Assembly (NCBI RefSeq): GCF_041381155.1
Contig: NC_091147.1
Span: 15,909,318-15,973,317 of the forward strand
Origin: Argopecten irradians
Lineage: Eukaryota; Mollusca; Bivalvia; Pectinida; Pectinidae
Length of the DNA: 64,000 nt
Direction of reading: 5' to 3'
Shown: piece by piece, positions 1 through 11,893 of the stretch
How the letters are laid out: every line of letters begins with the position of its first letter
How positions within the stretch are numbered: position 1 is the first letter of the stretch
Program-made: the position numbers and the translations under genes
Notes under the pieces: model-generated
Seen by the model: only the letters and a program-made list of their open reading frames with translations
What the model was told of the DNA's origin: nothing
Databases searched by the model: none

Positions 1-1072
1 CTAAAAATTAGGGTCGGTCGGGTAACCCTAAACAGACATATACTTTTTGCCTAAGGCATAAAAAAGGCATATTAGCGGAAAGATTGTTATAAAGTTTTAT
101 AAGATTGTCTCTGCAGACCCATGAGGAGGTGAATGACTCGTAGGTTTCTAGTTATCTCTCCATTTGTTACAGAGACTAAATCATAGCGATGCTTCAATAT
201 TCTAGAGACTGGTGGGCAGTCTAGACAATACAAAATATGTGTAATAAACATTTAATTTTGTAATTATGATATACAATAAATTGCCTGAAAAATTATATGT
301 TCAAAATAGTGTTTGCGATACGACAGAGTTAAAGTATATAATCACACATATAGCTTCTAAGCCTACCGTTCACCATATGTTACTTCAAATACTTGTATTA
401 AATACTAACAGTTAGATTAAACGACGTCGCATGTATCTATTCCATTCCTCGACTGACGAGAAAACGTTGAAGCAGAGACATTGATAATTTACTATCTAAA
501 TCTCTGGTTGAAGACAATACTGAATTTCAATCGGCGGCCATACCAATTTCCGTTCGAAGCCGTGAGGTCTTTGTAAACTTCCATATTTGTTTTTTTTTTC
601 AATTTTGTGTGATTAATGATGTGATGTCAATGTCAACGACTAAAACAACTTTCTGATATTTTTTTTCTGTTAACTCCACTGCCTGTCATGACATCAAGTT
701 TTAATTCGGTACATAAAATGTACATGTACTCCTTCATTGTCTTTGCTGATGGTCCTTCACTTTATAAATAGACATATTTCCTTGTTAAATACTTTTAAGT
801 ACATTTTACATGTTTATAAAGAGACAGAATGAGATAACTTAATTCTCTTATTAGTGTTATTTTTTTTTAATTTTCTGTGACAATATACATTTGTATTTCT
901 CTGACATATTATCACTTGTTGATCATCTTCTCTGGGTATCCTACACAATCTTGATAAGAAATAGTGAAACAAATCTAAAACTCATCTGACAATTACCACA
1001 CCTATTTATAAAATGGGGATTCCCCATCTGTGCCTCCTCCGATTCCACATTCCTCAAATGTTACCTTATAAG
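1..1072. other. Non-coding, nothing recognised
   Basis: AT-rich sequence with no exon-like open frames on either strand. A single CCCTAA pair near the left edge is too short to be telomeric repeat. Confidence 0.5.
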
Positions 1073-1212
1073 TCCCCCGGAAGTGACGTCATGCTTCCGC
1101 CAAGTTGGAGGGTGAACGAAAACATTTGATGGTCCTGTACCCAAATTTTCTGTAAAGTTTTGACAAGCCTAGGGAACCTCTGAGTTTAAACAGCATATAT
1201 GACAGGCAGGTA
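1073..1212 (+). promoter_or_regulatory. ETS/CRE composite promoter motif with possible non-coding first exon
   Basis: CCGGAAGTGACGTCA at 1078-1092 joins an ETS site to a full CRE. It is followed by TGCTTCCG, an inverted ETS-like core, so the whole is partly palindromic. This arrangement is typical of metazoan housekeeping promoters (ETS/ATF family binding, established). About 115 bp downstream, GGCAG|GTAGGT at about 1206-1212 is a plausible donor. The segment between could be an untranslated first exon of PINCH, 10 kb away, or of a gene to the left. No transcript evidence is available. Confidence 0.35.
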
Positions 1213-1764
1213 GGTACACCATATATCCTATGTATTTACACTAGTGACCTAGTTCTATGGTTGGGACTACAGCGGCGAAGTGATGTCTGATGAAGGGCTT
1301 GGTTCACTAATTAGTTTCGGACAGGTGCCCGATGTTTGGGACGGGGATGTTTGGATGATGGGTGTTTCCTCTGTTCGTTGAAGATTTAGTCACTTCAGAT
1401 GTACGCTGAACTCTGATGCGAAATACTTTACGTCAATATATAGCCTACCGATACCTACATATGCACATTGTTTATTTGTTTACACTGACGGACTTAGATA
1501 TGTTTATACTCCTGCTTATCCATATCATCTAAAAATGTGTATGTTTAATGTCGGAGGGTGTAAGACACAATGAACACTAATAAGAGAGTATGCCAAATAT
1601 AATATCCCTGTAGGAGTCCTTTATAAAGTCTCTTAAAATTTTCAGTTTGGCATTTTCAGAGACGTCTAACGAAAGGTCTGTACTCTGAAGAGAAAAGAGT
1701 TATAAGGAAGGAATTGCAAGAAGGATAAATGTCATATTTGTTATAACTGAAACAGGAGAAGAGA

Positions 1765-1870
1765 AAATTTATAGCGGCCAGACCAGGATTCGAACCCGAG
1801 ACCCCTAATTACTAGCCGAATGCTCAATCTCCGATCAGCTACCTGCAGATTACAGACAATTGACCCAGTC
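1765..1870 (-). mobile_element. tRNA-derived SINE head, copy 1
   Basis: On the minus strand the sequence reads as a tRNA-like unit: an A-box-like segment around GTAGCTGATCGGAGATTGAGC, then GGGTTCGAATCCTGGTC, a near-perfect Pol III B box. It is paired with a diverged copy 240 bp downstream in the same orientation, followed by a similar ATTGACCCAGT-type flank. Confidence 0.6.
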
Positions 1871-2009
1871 TAATCCCACTACACTGTCACTACCCTGTCC
1901 TTTTTCAAAGTCTTCACCCTTGAAGACATACAAGACCCTTATATACCACCTCTGTGGGTATTTTCATTGCATTTGGGCACTAAGTTTGTAACATAGATGA
2001 GAAAATGTA

Positions 2010-2112
2010 ACGACCAGACCCGGATATCAATTCGAACCCTGGACCTTTGAATGCCAGCCGAATGCTCTACTGCTGAGCTACCTGCAGATCACTGATGATC
2101 AACCCAGTTCAA
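2010..2112 (-). mobile_element. tRNA-derived SINE head, copy 2
   Basis: The minus strand has GTAGCTCAGCAGTAGAGCAT (A box) and GGGTTCGAAT (B box) with tRNA-like spacing, in the same family as 1765-1870. The flanks (GAGAAAAT on one side, GACCCAGT-like on the other) are shared, so the pair looks like a tandem duplication or a dimer. Confidence 0.6.
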
Positions 2113-3880
2113 CCAAGGATGTGATCTTGCAAAATATTGCAACTTGTAACTAAAATTATTTACAGCTAGATAGTGTACATATATTTGATGCATTAACTTT
2201 TTCTAGACCTAGGCCTGTGTGGTCTGAAATAAAAAAAATCTGTTTATATATAAAGCCCTTAATAGATTAGTCCTTTGATGCCTGGTACCTACTGACAGTA
2301 GAATTGTACAAATGTGACATTAAACTTTACCAACACAGAATAATTGAAGAAAAAAAAATTATGAAGCAGTTAACATTTTAATGATGATTTTAATTTCTTG
2401 CTGTGAATACATCATACCCAAAAATCCTGTTGAATCAGAAGTTGAACATTGTTGTACTTGCATAGTCCTACCTGAAATAATAAAATATATTTATCATAAT
2501 TAATTTCAGATCATATGAATTACCGAAAGCACAATAGTGAAATTTGGTAATTGTTGTATATAATACATACATGTAAATCATTGTGTCTAGGATAATGCCC
2601 CTCTGCCCCCTCACCTTACACCCCAAACCTGTCCTGCCCTTTGCTGTCTTGATCTCCCCAAACACATAACCAAGTTACTTTCATTAGTTTGTTTACATCT
2701 AAATGACAATATGTTATTGGGCATATGATATTTGATATGTTACACAAGGGAAGTAACTCTTGTAACCTTAGTTACTTTATTTTCATTGATAGGAAAATGA
2801 GAATCTGTAAACAGAAACTAAAAAACACATATTAGACAAGCAAGATAAATTTCTAGCAATGTGGAAATTCTCAATACTTTACATATAACTAGTGGTACTG
2901 TAATTAAATTCAAATATTTGCTATTTTCCTCCTGAAGTAAATATATAAGACCTTTATTATTTGCGACACAGTGACTGTTAGATACGTATACTGCATTTGA
3001 TAATCTGATTCTTTATCTTTTTTAAGTACATTATGTATACACACGTAAAACACTTAAGAAGGGCTGTATTACAAACTATGTTGATAACAAAGTGATTTTG
3101 TAGGTCCTCAGAGGTTCATTATAACTGTGTTTTACCGGTAATCATATTTGAATTTTGAATTAAAAAACTTTGATACTGTCAGAAAATATCAGTAAAAGAT
3201 ACTGAAGACCATAATGGAAATTAGAAAGGCAGACTCAACTGTGTAACTATATTATCTGAGTTCAATAATTATCAGTGATGTGAATCTATTCATCATCACG
3301 ATTATCGGGTATCTTTTGTCTTTTTTGCAACAATTACGTATACTCTCAAAGTAAAAAAACCCAATAAAAATGAAGATACCAAGATAGAAAGGACAGTTTT
3401 GAATGTTAGATACATGTACATGCTCAGCTGCAATCTCTATTACATCTAGGTATACTTGTATATGTATGATGTATTATACCAGGACTGGAATTTCACATTT
3501 TAATGACTACCGGTAATTAGCAAGTGCTATAAATTGGAACTTACTAAAATACCTTTTTACTTGTAATTAAATCTCATATTCAAATATATAATGATAATTT
3601 TATTTGAAATAATTTTGATTTATTTTGCTTGGTGATGTGAAATGTACAGATACATCAACATTATTTAAAGGAAGAACAACATGTGCCCCCATATTTTCCA
3701 TTAAAATCAATATTTATTCAAAATCATTAAGCTATTGTCACAATTGTCCCCCATGAAAATCACTTGCATATTTTTCCACTTGATATTCTAGGACATCTAG
3801 CTACTTCCAAATAGCAAGTAAAAAGTCTTAATTCGAGGCCTGTAACGAACTGGTTACTTGATAAAAACTACCAAAAAACA
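2113..3880. other. Non-coding, nothing recognised
   Basis: AT-rich; no open frame with exon-like features and no clear repeat structure. Confidence 0.5.
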
Positions 3881-3884
3881 ATTT

Positions 3885-3965
3885 GAAATGAATGATTTGT
3901 TTGTTTGCTTGAGTTTTACGGCTCATCAATAACTAAGGTCATTTAGGGCCAAACTACAAGTCAGG
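3885..3965 (-). mobile_element. Degenerate SINE 3' tail
   Basis: The minus strand resembles the tail seen at 26340-26390 (TTAAATGACC...GCTGTTAATAGG...GTTAAACT), here reading TAAATGACCTTAGTTATTG followed by TAAAACTCAAGC. Strongly diverged. Confidence 0.35.
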
Positions 3966-4966
3966 CATGAAAAATGTATGAATCAAAGTTTATATTTGTA
4001 CATTGCATGCATGTGAACACAATTCATAGAAGTTAGAAGTAAAATCGATGTAGACAAAACAGCTACAGTAATTAATGCATGCAACTGACTTACCTTTAAA
4101 GGCAAATTATGTGAAAAAACCTATTTTACTAAAAAAAAATTGAACTTCATAAAATGTTGTGCATGTGTCCAGTCTGCCACGTAAAAGTGTATCTTTAAGG
4201 ATATATCTTGTGCAAAAGATGGGGAACAATTGGGAGAAACTGTTAATCTTTTATAAACTATCCTGCAATGCTTATAAAAAAATGTTAAATTATGAATGCA
4301 AAATAATTAATTTTCAATGTTGATGCTATAATGATTATTTGGTTATTTGTTAGTTATTTTAAGAAAGACATATAAATCAACATTGCTACTAAAAATAATT
4401 TTGATATGTTTATCCCGAATGAGGGCCCCCTGTGGAGAATGGTGTTACATATGTAGATGTATGGTATCGGATGCTGGGCCTATGAGATAAGTGTCTCCGC
4501 AGGAAATGACAGTTTATGTACAAATGTATAAACCTGGTCTCTCTTGGGGTCAGAGGTCATACCACACATAGGTACCACTGTATAGAGGAATTCATATATC
4601 AGTAGATCTGTGGAGATTTATATTTAGGCCAAGACAAGAAAATATGAGTTAAAAGAGATTTTTAAAAAATAAATTTTATTCGTTATTCATATTATTGTAA
4701 ATTTTAAGTTGATGAGGTGATAACATTAGTGATGACATCCGGTATACATAGTTGAATAGGGATTTGCTTGAAGAATTTATTGTCTTGGAAGTTCCGTCAA
4801 ATCTTCCACACTGACCACCTTTATATAAAGCCCAACTGCTTAATAAAACCACTTTCTTACTTGGTCAATTTCAACACTGTGTATAAATTTAAATCTTTAA
4901 AGACCATTGTTTCTTGGTCCCTTGGGTAGTATTAGACCGGATTGACTCTAATAGACTCTATACAGA

Positions 4967-5190
4967 CCGAGTTTGTTCTTCTCTTTGTAAGTTTTGGTTT
5001 ATAATGTAAAAACAGCCACCTGTTTTGATTTAAAACAATAAAACCAAAAAATTATGTGATGATGATATATAGTTCATTGTTTACCAAAGGAAATAAGGCT
5101 GTATTAACTTATTCGATGGCTTCAGACTGAGTTTGTTCTTCTCTTTGTAAGTTTTGGTTTATAATGTAAAAACAGCCACCTGTTTTGATT
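4967..5190. repeat. 65-bp direct repeat flanking a SINE-tail-like insert
   Basis: A segment of about 65 bp beginning GAGTTTGTTCTTCTCTTTG and ending CCACCTGTTTTGATT occurs at about 4968-5031 and again at about 5127-5190, with almost no differences. The roughly 95 bp between them (AATAAAACCAAAAAATTATG onward) is also found after the SINE at 6475-6560. The direct repeats are too long for an ordinary target duplication, so a local duplication spanning an insertion is likely. Confidence 0.6.
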
Positions 5191-6215
5191 CCTGCAGACA
5201 GGTGTAAAAGAGATACAGCTAATCTTAACTATACAACTTTTAATGTTGATGTGCGGAGCCAAATTAAGCTATATGGTCACAACCTGTTCCTTATCATCCT
5301 ACTTCACTCTGTATCATATACATTGAGTGATAGCAAGGCCCATCACTTGTACATCAACAAAATGTTTCAGGTTGCCTTCAACTGAGAATTAATTGTCTTG
5401 GCCTGATTTGTTTGGGATGGTGGTTTTCTCACCTCTCAGCATCTTATGTTCAGGACTATTTATACAGTACTTAACAATACACCAGGATGTAGCAAGCTTT
5501 ATGTAAAAGAGATTTACCCTAAATAAGTTGGTAACTCTTAAATAAGTCGGTAATAGGTGCTATTGTTTACGGATGTAACATTAGGTAATTGTTTAATAAG
5601 CCGTCGTAAAAGTGACCGTGATGTATGCTGAAGTTGGTGAGGTGCTGGCCATGAGGGACCAGAGGCGATCTGTATCGTCTGTGACATCACAGGAGGAAAG
5701 GTATCATGTTTAGGAATATGTAAATCAGTTTATTATATTTACTGGAATCGATTCCTGCATACTGTGATAGGAACGAACATACATATGTTCTACCTTTTAA
5801 TAGTACATTTGTATGATTTAATTTAACATTGTATGTAACTGTTCTGCTATTAAAATATGGATATCTATGAGAATACAATAATATGTCTAGCAGTTTTATA
5901 TTTAACTGAATTTAATATTATTACATGGACATTGGTTGTAATGTTCTACAAAATTCATGTTGCAGTAAAGCTGTCCTTAGTAGAGTTGTTTCCCTTTGAA
6001 CAATCTAGTTTCCTGTTAAATTTTAATTTCATACTGAGATTGCAATGAGATAGTAATTATAATATGGAAGTTATATCAATTATTTTGATTATTACCTATG
6101 TAAACAGTTCTAAAAGATTGTAGTAGACCTATATATTAGTAAATCCACCGAAGGAGACTTTTGACAGGTTAAGAATAATTAGCTTTCAGCATTTTTGTTC
6201 TTGCTCTATTCGACT

Positions 6216-6311
6216 TTGCATATTGAAGAGTTATCTGCCCTTGTGGGTAGATATTGATTGTGATGTCATATTTATGTTTGCAATCGTGACATTGTTTTCA
6301 GAGAAAAATGA
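6216..6311 (+). mobile_element. Half copy of the GAGTTATCT foldback MITE
   Basis: GAGTTATCTGCCCTTGTGGG followed by TAGATATTGATTGTGATGTCA matches the left arm of the complete element at 27921-28066. The right arm is missing. Confidence 0.55.
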
Positions 6312-6339
6312 ATATATCCAAAAATGGAGAGAGAGAAAA

Positions 6340-6500
6340 ATCCCACGTGGGGCAGTATGTTGCTAGGTACTGACCACTAGCAGTAGTTTTTCTGCGGGTT
6401 CTCCAGCATTCCTTAACCAACAAACCTGGCATGTCCTTAAATGACTGCGGCTGCATGATAATAGGATGTTAACATTAAAACTATCAAACCACAAAATTAT
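6340..6500 (+). mobile_element. SINE, 5' truncated
   Basis: Contains GCTAGGTACTGACC, then TTCTGCGGGTTCTCCAGC, AACAAACCTGGCATGTCC, TTAAATGAC and AATAGGATGTTAACATTAAA, in the same order as the fuller copy at 26190-26400. Confidence 0.6.
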
Positions 6501-7266
6501 GATGATGATGATATATAGTTCAATGTTTACCCAAGGAAATTAGGCTGTATAAGTTATTCCATAAAAAAATATCAGGTCTGGAATGTGACAATTAAGTAAA
6601 TGTATTTTTTCTGTGTGACATATATATATGATATACATACCTTATGGATTAGGCTCCCACAGAAACAGAAATGAGATAACTGGCTATTGTCAAGTTATTT
6701 ACACTAAATTCAGAAACATCCAGCTCTACACTTCAGAGCCTAGCAGTGGTATAGTTAACCAGCCAACTGAATGTTAATCTTAACAGAAGCTACATTTTTT
6801 TTAGGGTCATGTGACTGCTAATTTAAGGTATGAGCTGAAATATAATATATCGCAGGTATTTAGGCTATAAATCGTTGTTATTTGACACGGAAACTACCCA
6901 AGTAGGTTAATATGTAAGTCGTCTTCATGGTAAAAATAGATAAAAAAGAAGAGTTTTATCATTAGCGCCAATCTTTATAATGTTTTCAGTCACACTTGGA
7001 CGATTCTTCTCAGGGCAGGTGTAATAATTTGGGTAATTTGTCTAGACTTTAAAAAACATTAAACTACATTGAAAGTAAATAATGACTGAGATTGTGGACA
7101 AGGAAAGTAAAATAATGACTGAGATTGTGCTTCGTAATCCTGGCTTTAGTTCGTCAAAAGAAGTGAAAAAATATACTCGTGGTGTAAAACTTATTGATTA
7201 TAATCTCATATCACTTGATCACTATACTTTAAAATCTTATCAGATAGACTCCTTTGTACAAAGACA

Positions 7267-7590
7267 ATATGTAAATTGATAGCTATCTTAACAAAAACAA
7301 TATTTAAATTGATAGCTATCTTAACAAAAACAATATTTAAATTGATAGCTATCTTAACAAAAACAATATTTAAATTGATAGCTATCTTAACAAAAACAAT
7401 ATTTAAATTGATAGCTATCTTAACAAAAACAATATTTAAATTGATAGCTATCTTAACAAAAACAATATTTAAATTGATAGCTATCTTAACAAAAACAATA
7501 TTTAAATTGATAGCTATCTTAACAAAAACAATATTTAAATTGATAGCTATCTTAACAAAAACAATATTTAGATTGATAGCTATCTTAACA
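7267..7590. repeat. 33-bp minisatellite, 10 copies
   Basis: The palindromic core GATAGCTATC recurs every 33 bp at 7278, 7311, 7344 and so on to 7575. Copies are nearly identical (TTGATAGCTATCTTAACAAA...). Because 33 is a multiple of 3, the array gives an artificial open frame, which is not a gene. Confidence 0.95.
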
Positions 7591-7626
7591 TTTTTTCAAA
7601 GAAACATGTATGGTATATTATTATAA

Positions 7627-10600
7627 ACAAGATAATTAGCAATATGATACAAACTTCTTTTAAACTTTCATAAAAGTTTCAACCAAGAGGCATTGTCAGT
7701 TTATGCAGGAAAAATAATGAAAATCATAAAATAGTTAATTGGCCAGTACTCTGATGTGTGTGTACATATATTTATTTGATAATCTTTTACCGCGGAAACA
7801 TTTTGATTTACTGACTCAGAATTGGACAATATTTATCATAATTAATTTGATTGAATTAAAGAAAAGGATCTTACGTTGACTTTTGATGCTAATTTGGATG
7901 TGCGAGTTGTTATTTTGTCAACTTTTTAAGTTACACTAGATTTGTGAACTGCTAATTTGTTGATTTTTGAAGGTAATCTGCTATTTTGTTTGTTACACTG
8001 ACTGGATTTGTGTCTTGTGACACTGGATATTTAAACTGCTATGTAATGTGTTTCTACATGAACTCATGGTCAACAGAAAAGTTTTATTATACATATAAAT
8101 AGATTTACATTTTATTGACTTAATCAATAAATCATAATGATTTTACCATGTTTACGACATCTTTTAAATCTCAATTGTTTAGCAATGCTTAAAATGTTAT
8201 ATTCGTGTATAAACCAATTTGTACATGGGCAACTTAATTTCACATTTTTCATGCCAAACAACTTTTCAACGACAATTTAATATTTTGTGATTTGTAATAC
8301 CTTGGTAATATGACTTTTTTTTATCTGTTCTCAGGGTATTTTTGAAGTGATTAATCTTTAGTTTCTTATTTATCATTAAATAAACAAAGTTTAATCATGC
8401 ATGGAATTGCAGTTGTCATTTTAGGGCAGAATCCAGAGTGGCTGAATAGTCAGTGTCCAAAATTATTATGGCACTAGCTTTCTTCCTCAATGTTGTCCAT
8501 GTGAGTCTTAAGATTATGAGGATGAATTCAAAATGTATAAGGTTGTCAAAGATGATCATATGATTTAGACTTTAAATTTCAAATGGGTCATAACTTCATA
8601 TCATAATGTGATACAAAATATGTAAGAGACATTGTACTTTATGGAATCAGCCATGCATAAAAATGTTAATATATAACTTTGATATTCTCTGATATTGTCT
8701 ATTTGAAATGTATTTTTGGGTTTGTGTTAAATGCATCGCTGATGCACTATAATAAGTATAGGATTTCAGTGTAATAAAATACACAACATAAATTTCTGGT
8801 TGTGAATTCTTCATTTTTTTTTCATGTGCTAGGAAAGACAGATGAAGGTCATTGAAGGTTGTGTAACTCTGATAATGAAATCTGTACATAATATTTGCAT
8901 TTATGGTAAAAAATAACTTGGTATGTAAAAATATCTAAGTATGTATTTAAATTTGTCTTAAAATAACCCTTTCTGTGATATATGTATAAGCCTAAGGGTG
9001 TTGTCTTGTTCGGTGATGTTTGTAACAGGAAAAAAAATCCATCTAGTACCGTCAATGTTTCTGTTTGTATGTGAGGCTCTAAACTATCTATGATAATTGA
9101 ATGAATTCTTGTTCCCATTTGTGTTCAAATCAGAAATTCTGTGTTGAATATATATATAAAGCAAAATTTCTTCTAAAATGATGAAATAACATTTCTTTAA
9201 CAGAAACAATTGGAAATATGTGATAGTTTGGATAGAATTTTCAATGTTAGGAATGAGATTCTTGACTAAACACATACAATATACGACAGATGCAGAATTA
9301 GTTTTACGTATATTTACTACGGATGTCAGTCTCAACATCTATATATATATTAACATCAATAAAGATTTGTTTAAAAGGAATTTAATTTAAAATAGTACAC
9401 CTGGAAATACTTAAGTTGAAATAAGTGAAATAGATATTACCTGTGTTTCGTACAGCACAGTAGTTCCTGTCACATGTAGGTACTAAATACTGAAGACGGT
9501 AGCTTGTCGATAAAAGGCTAGAATACTAATGAAGGCTCCCTACCGCTCCACTAGAACCTAGTCTTCATTACAAATCTCTTGTATACATAACCCCGGGGGA
9601 AAAACAACATACACCAGTTGAGAAGGTCAGGGGAAAAAAGGTTAAACGAACATTTATGCAAATATTTTACCTGGTTTACAGACCAGTGTTAATGCTAGTC
9701 AACAGATAGCATAAATGTCCTATAACTTGTGGAGTTTAGTATGTGTTTATAATGACCAATGTCCAGTGCATTGGTCGATACAAAACAATTGTTTGTTATA
9801 ATCTCTTGGCGCTCTAAGGAAGTTAATACCCATGGGATATTCCGGGTGTCTATTCTTTAGAGATTGAGTTAATTCTGAAGACTTCGGATTTTGTCACCGA
9901 CTTTAAAATTCTGGGTCAGTTACAAGGTTTACAACCCAGAATGCTTTGTAGGGTTGTTTGACTCTTACAAACGGTTTAGGGTGTGGATTTATTAAAACTA
10001 GCTACAGTATACGTTTGTATTTGTGAGCCAGAAAAAGATTGTCTTGATAGCGGGTAGGTTGTACACCAGCTGTGTAAGCGAGCCGTGAAGAGGATTATCT
10101 GTCGTGTGTTATGTGTGGGTATATATATACATACCCCTACCTCAGATAGCTGTGACGATGATACTTGTATAATTTACAACGCCATATACCAGCATTTCAT
10201 ATCGTGATTGTTTACCTTCTGCACGTTTCATATATATAGTAGGGCTGTTCACCTGGAGATTTATCTGTGCGTCTCGGATAAAACAACTGTGACGAAAATT
10301 GTAATATTTACAACATTGGGTACAGATTTTCAGCCTTTCATGCAGACAGGTGGTTGAAATACCTTGGAAATTTTACAAATAATTGACACATTTAATGGAT
10401 GCATTCTGTTGTGTTAACCAAACAGCGGATTGTGACATACATAATTAAGTCACCAGGGATGTAAAAATTTGAATAATATCATCATTTACTCTGACCCTCT
10501 ATGTAGGACAAGTCGTGGACCGCTGACATCAAGAAGCGTAATTTCAACAGGTATCTGTGTTATGACACGTACCTTTTGTCGTCATCATTTTGATGTTTGT

Positions 10601-11690
10601 AGCTTGAGTTTCAGTGCAATGCATCCAACACATGTACAGAATCAACAGCAATATTTTATCTCAGAAAGGAAGTGACACTGGTGGATTTACTTAGGATATA
10701 TACACCTAGACAGGACATTACATAGTGATTGAAAAAAGATATTAATCATTTCCTCTGCTAAATAATATCTGCTGATGATTAACTCACTCAAGGATTGTTT
10801 ATTGGTGTCTTAGAACCAAGTGCCTCTGATTGGTCGAGATACAGGCTGGCAAAACGCACCTGTATATTGTATAAACGGTTTGTGGAACAGATGGACGACT
10901 TGTCTGTAGTGTTGTCTGAAAAACAATAACATTTGCCTCAGTCATCTGGAAATATATACACAGGAATTATATTCGATCTGGAAAGAAATTTATGTAAGGT
11001 TGTTTTTATGTTGTTAGCCTGGAACTGAGAAGGTTTTAAGGAGAATATTTCAAGAAAAAAAGAGAAAGACAGAAATTGGTTTGGAATTGTGATATAAATA
11101 TTCTGCTGTGGTAAAAAGGTTTTTAATTTGAGGCCGACATTATATACATTCATATTTATGTATACAGTGTATAAAGGAAATATATACTGTGGTTTAGTGC
11201 TGCCTATCCTAGATATTGTTTTGTTGCTGGAGTTCCTAGGCATTAATTTCAAGTGAAGTTTTTATGATGCAACGATAATGTGGAACTACTTCTTTTAAAC
11301 ATGGATGTTTAATTGTGCAATAAATGATCAATTTTCATCTGTAGTTTCACGAACAATCAATATATCTTGTGAGTCAGTCATCGTAAAATCTGAACAGTTT
11401 GTCGAATAGCAGATATAATTTCCACTTGATGTCCATGCAACTGTATGTGTGTGTTTGCAGCTAATATTAATATATTGATCAATTTACCCTACATTGCACC
11501 ACAAAATTGATCAGTGAAGAAGTATATCAAATTTCAGGGTATAGTGTCCACTCTAACATTACTCTCATATCGTATTGGAACAAGCACCTGTTGGGAACAG
11601 ATTTTCAGTTAATGAAAAAGTTTCTTGGAATTAAATTTGGTTGGAAGTAAACAAACCTTGGAGGATATTACCAAGACTGGATTTTAAAAA
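7627..11690. other. Non-coding region upstream of the first recognised PINCH exon
   Basis: No exon-like frames or clear mobile elements. A pyrimidine-rich TGTGTGTTTGCAG near 11448-11460 could be an acceptor for a 5' UTR exon leading to the ATG at 11691. This cannot be settled from sequence alone. Confidence 0.4.
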
Positions 11691-11893
11691 ATGGCCACCA
11701 TAACTAGCAGACCAACAAACAGAGGAAATATGAAGGGAGGGAAAGAAATGCTTCGTCTACAATCCCTCAATGATAATACAGAAAGTGAACTTTTCCAGCG
11801 GAGACGTCTTCATTTTGGCGGTGAAGATGAGGGTCACTATTCTACTATCAATGGTATAGATGGAGTTGCAACACTACCGAATGGTGATCAAAG
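11691..11893 (+). CDS. LIMS1: PINCH optional N-terminal coding exon
   Basis: Open for 67 codons from an ATG preceded by a run of A, ending in AAG|GTATTG with two bases of a codon left over. That phase matches both LIM1 exons (17295 and 23851). The peptide is polar, charged and low in predicted structure (motifs [11 protein letters not shown] and [11 protein letters not shown]), with no LIM residues. Vertebrate LIMS genes also have alternative N-terminal extensions, though I see no sequence similarity to them. A start at 17302 would skip this exon. Any 5' UTR exon upstream was not identified. Confidence 0.55.

Noticed and set aside
1..40. Telomere-like CCCTAA at the left edge
   Set aside because: Only isolated hexamer-like pieces, not a tandem run.
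1765..2112. Functional tRNA genes
   Set aside because: A and B boxes are present, but the acceptor and anticodon arms do not pair convincingly, and the copies share SINE-like flanks.
7276..7626. 116-codon frame with an 11-residue repeat
   Set aside because: Product of the 33-bp minisatellite; no start context or domain.
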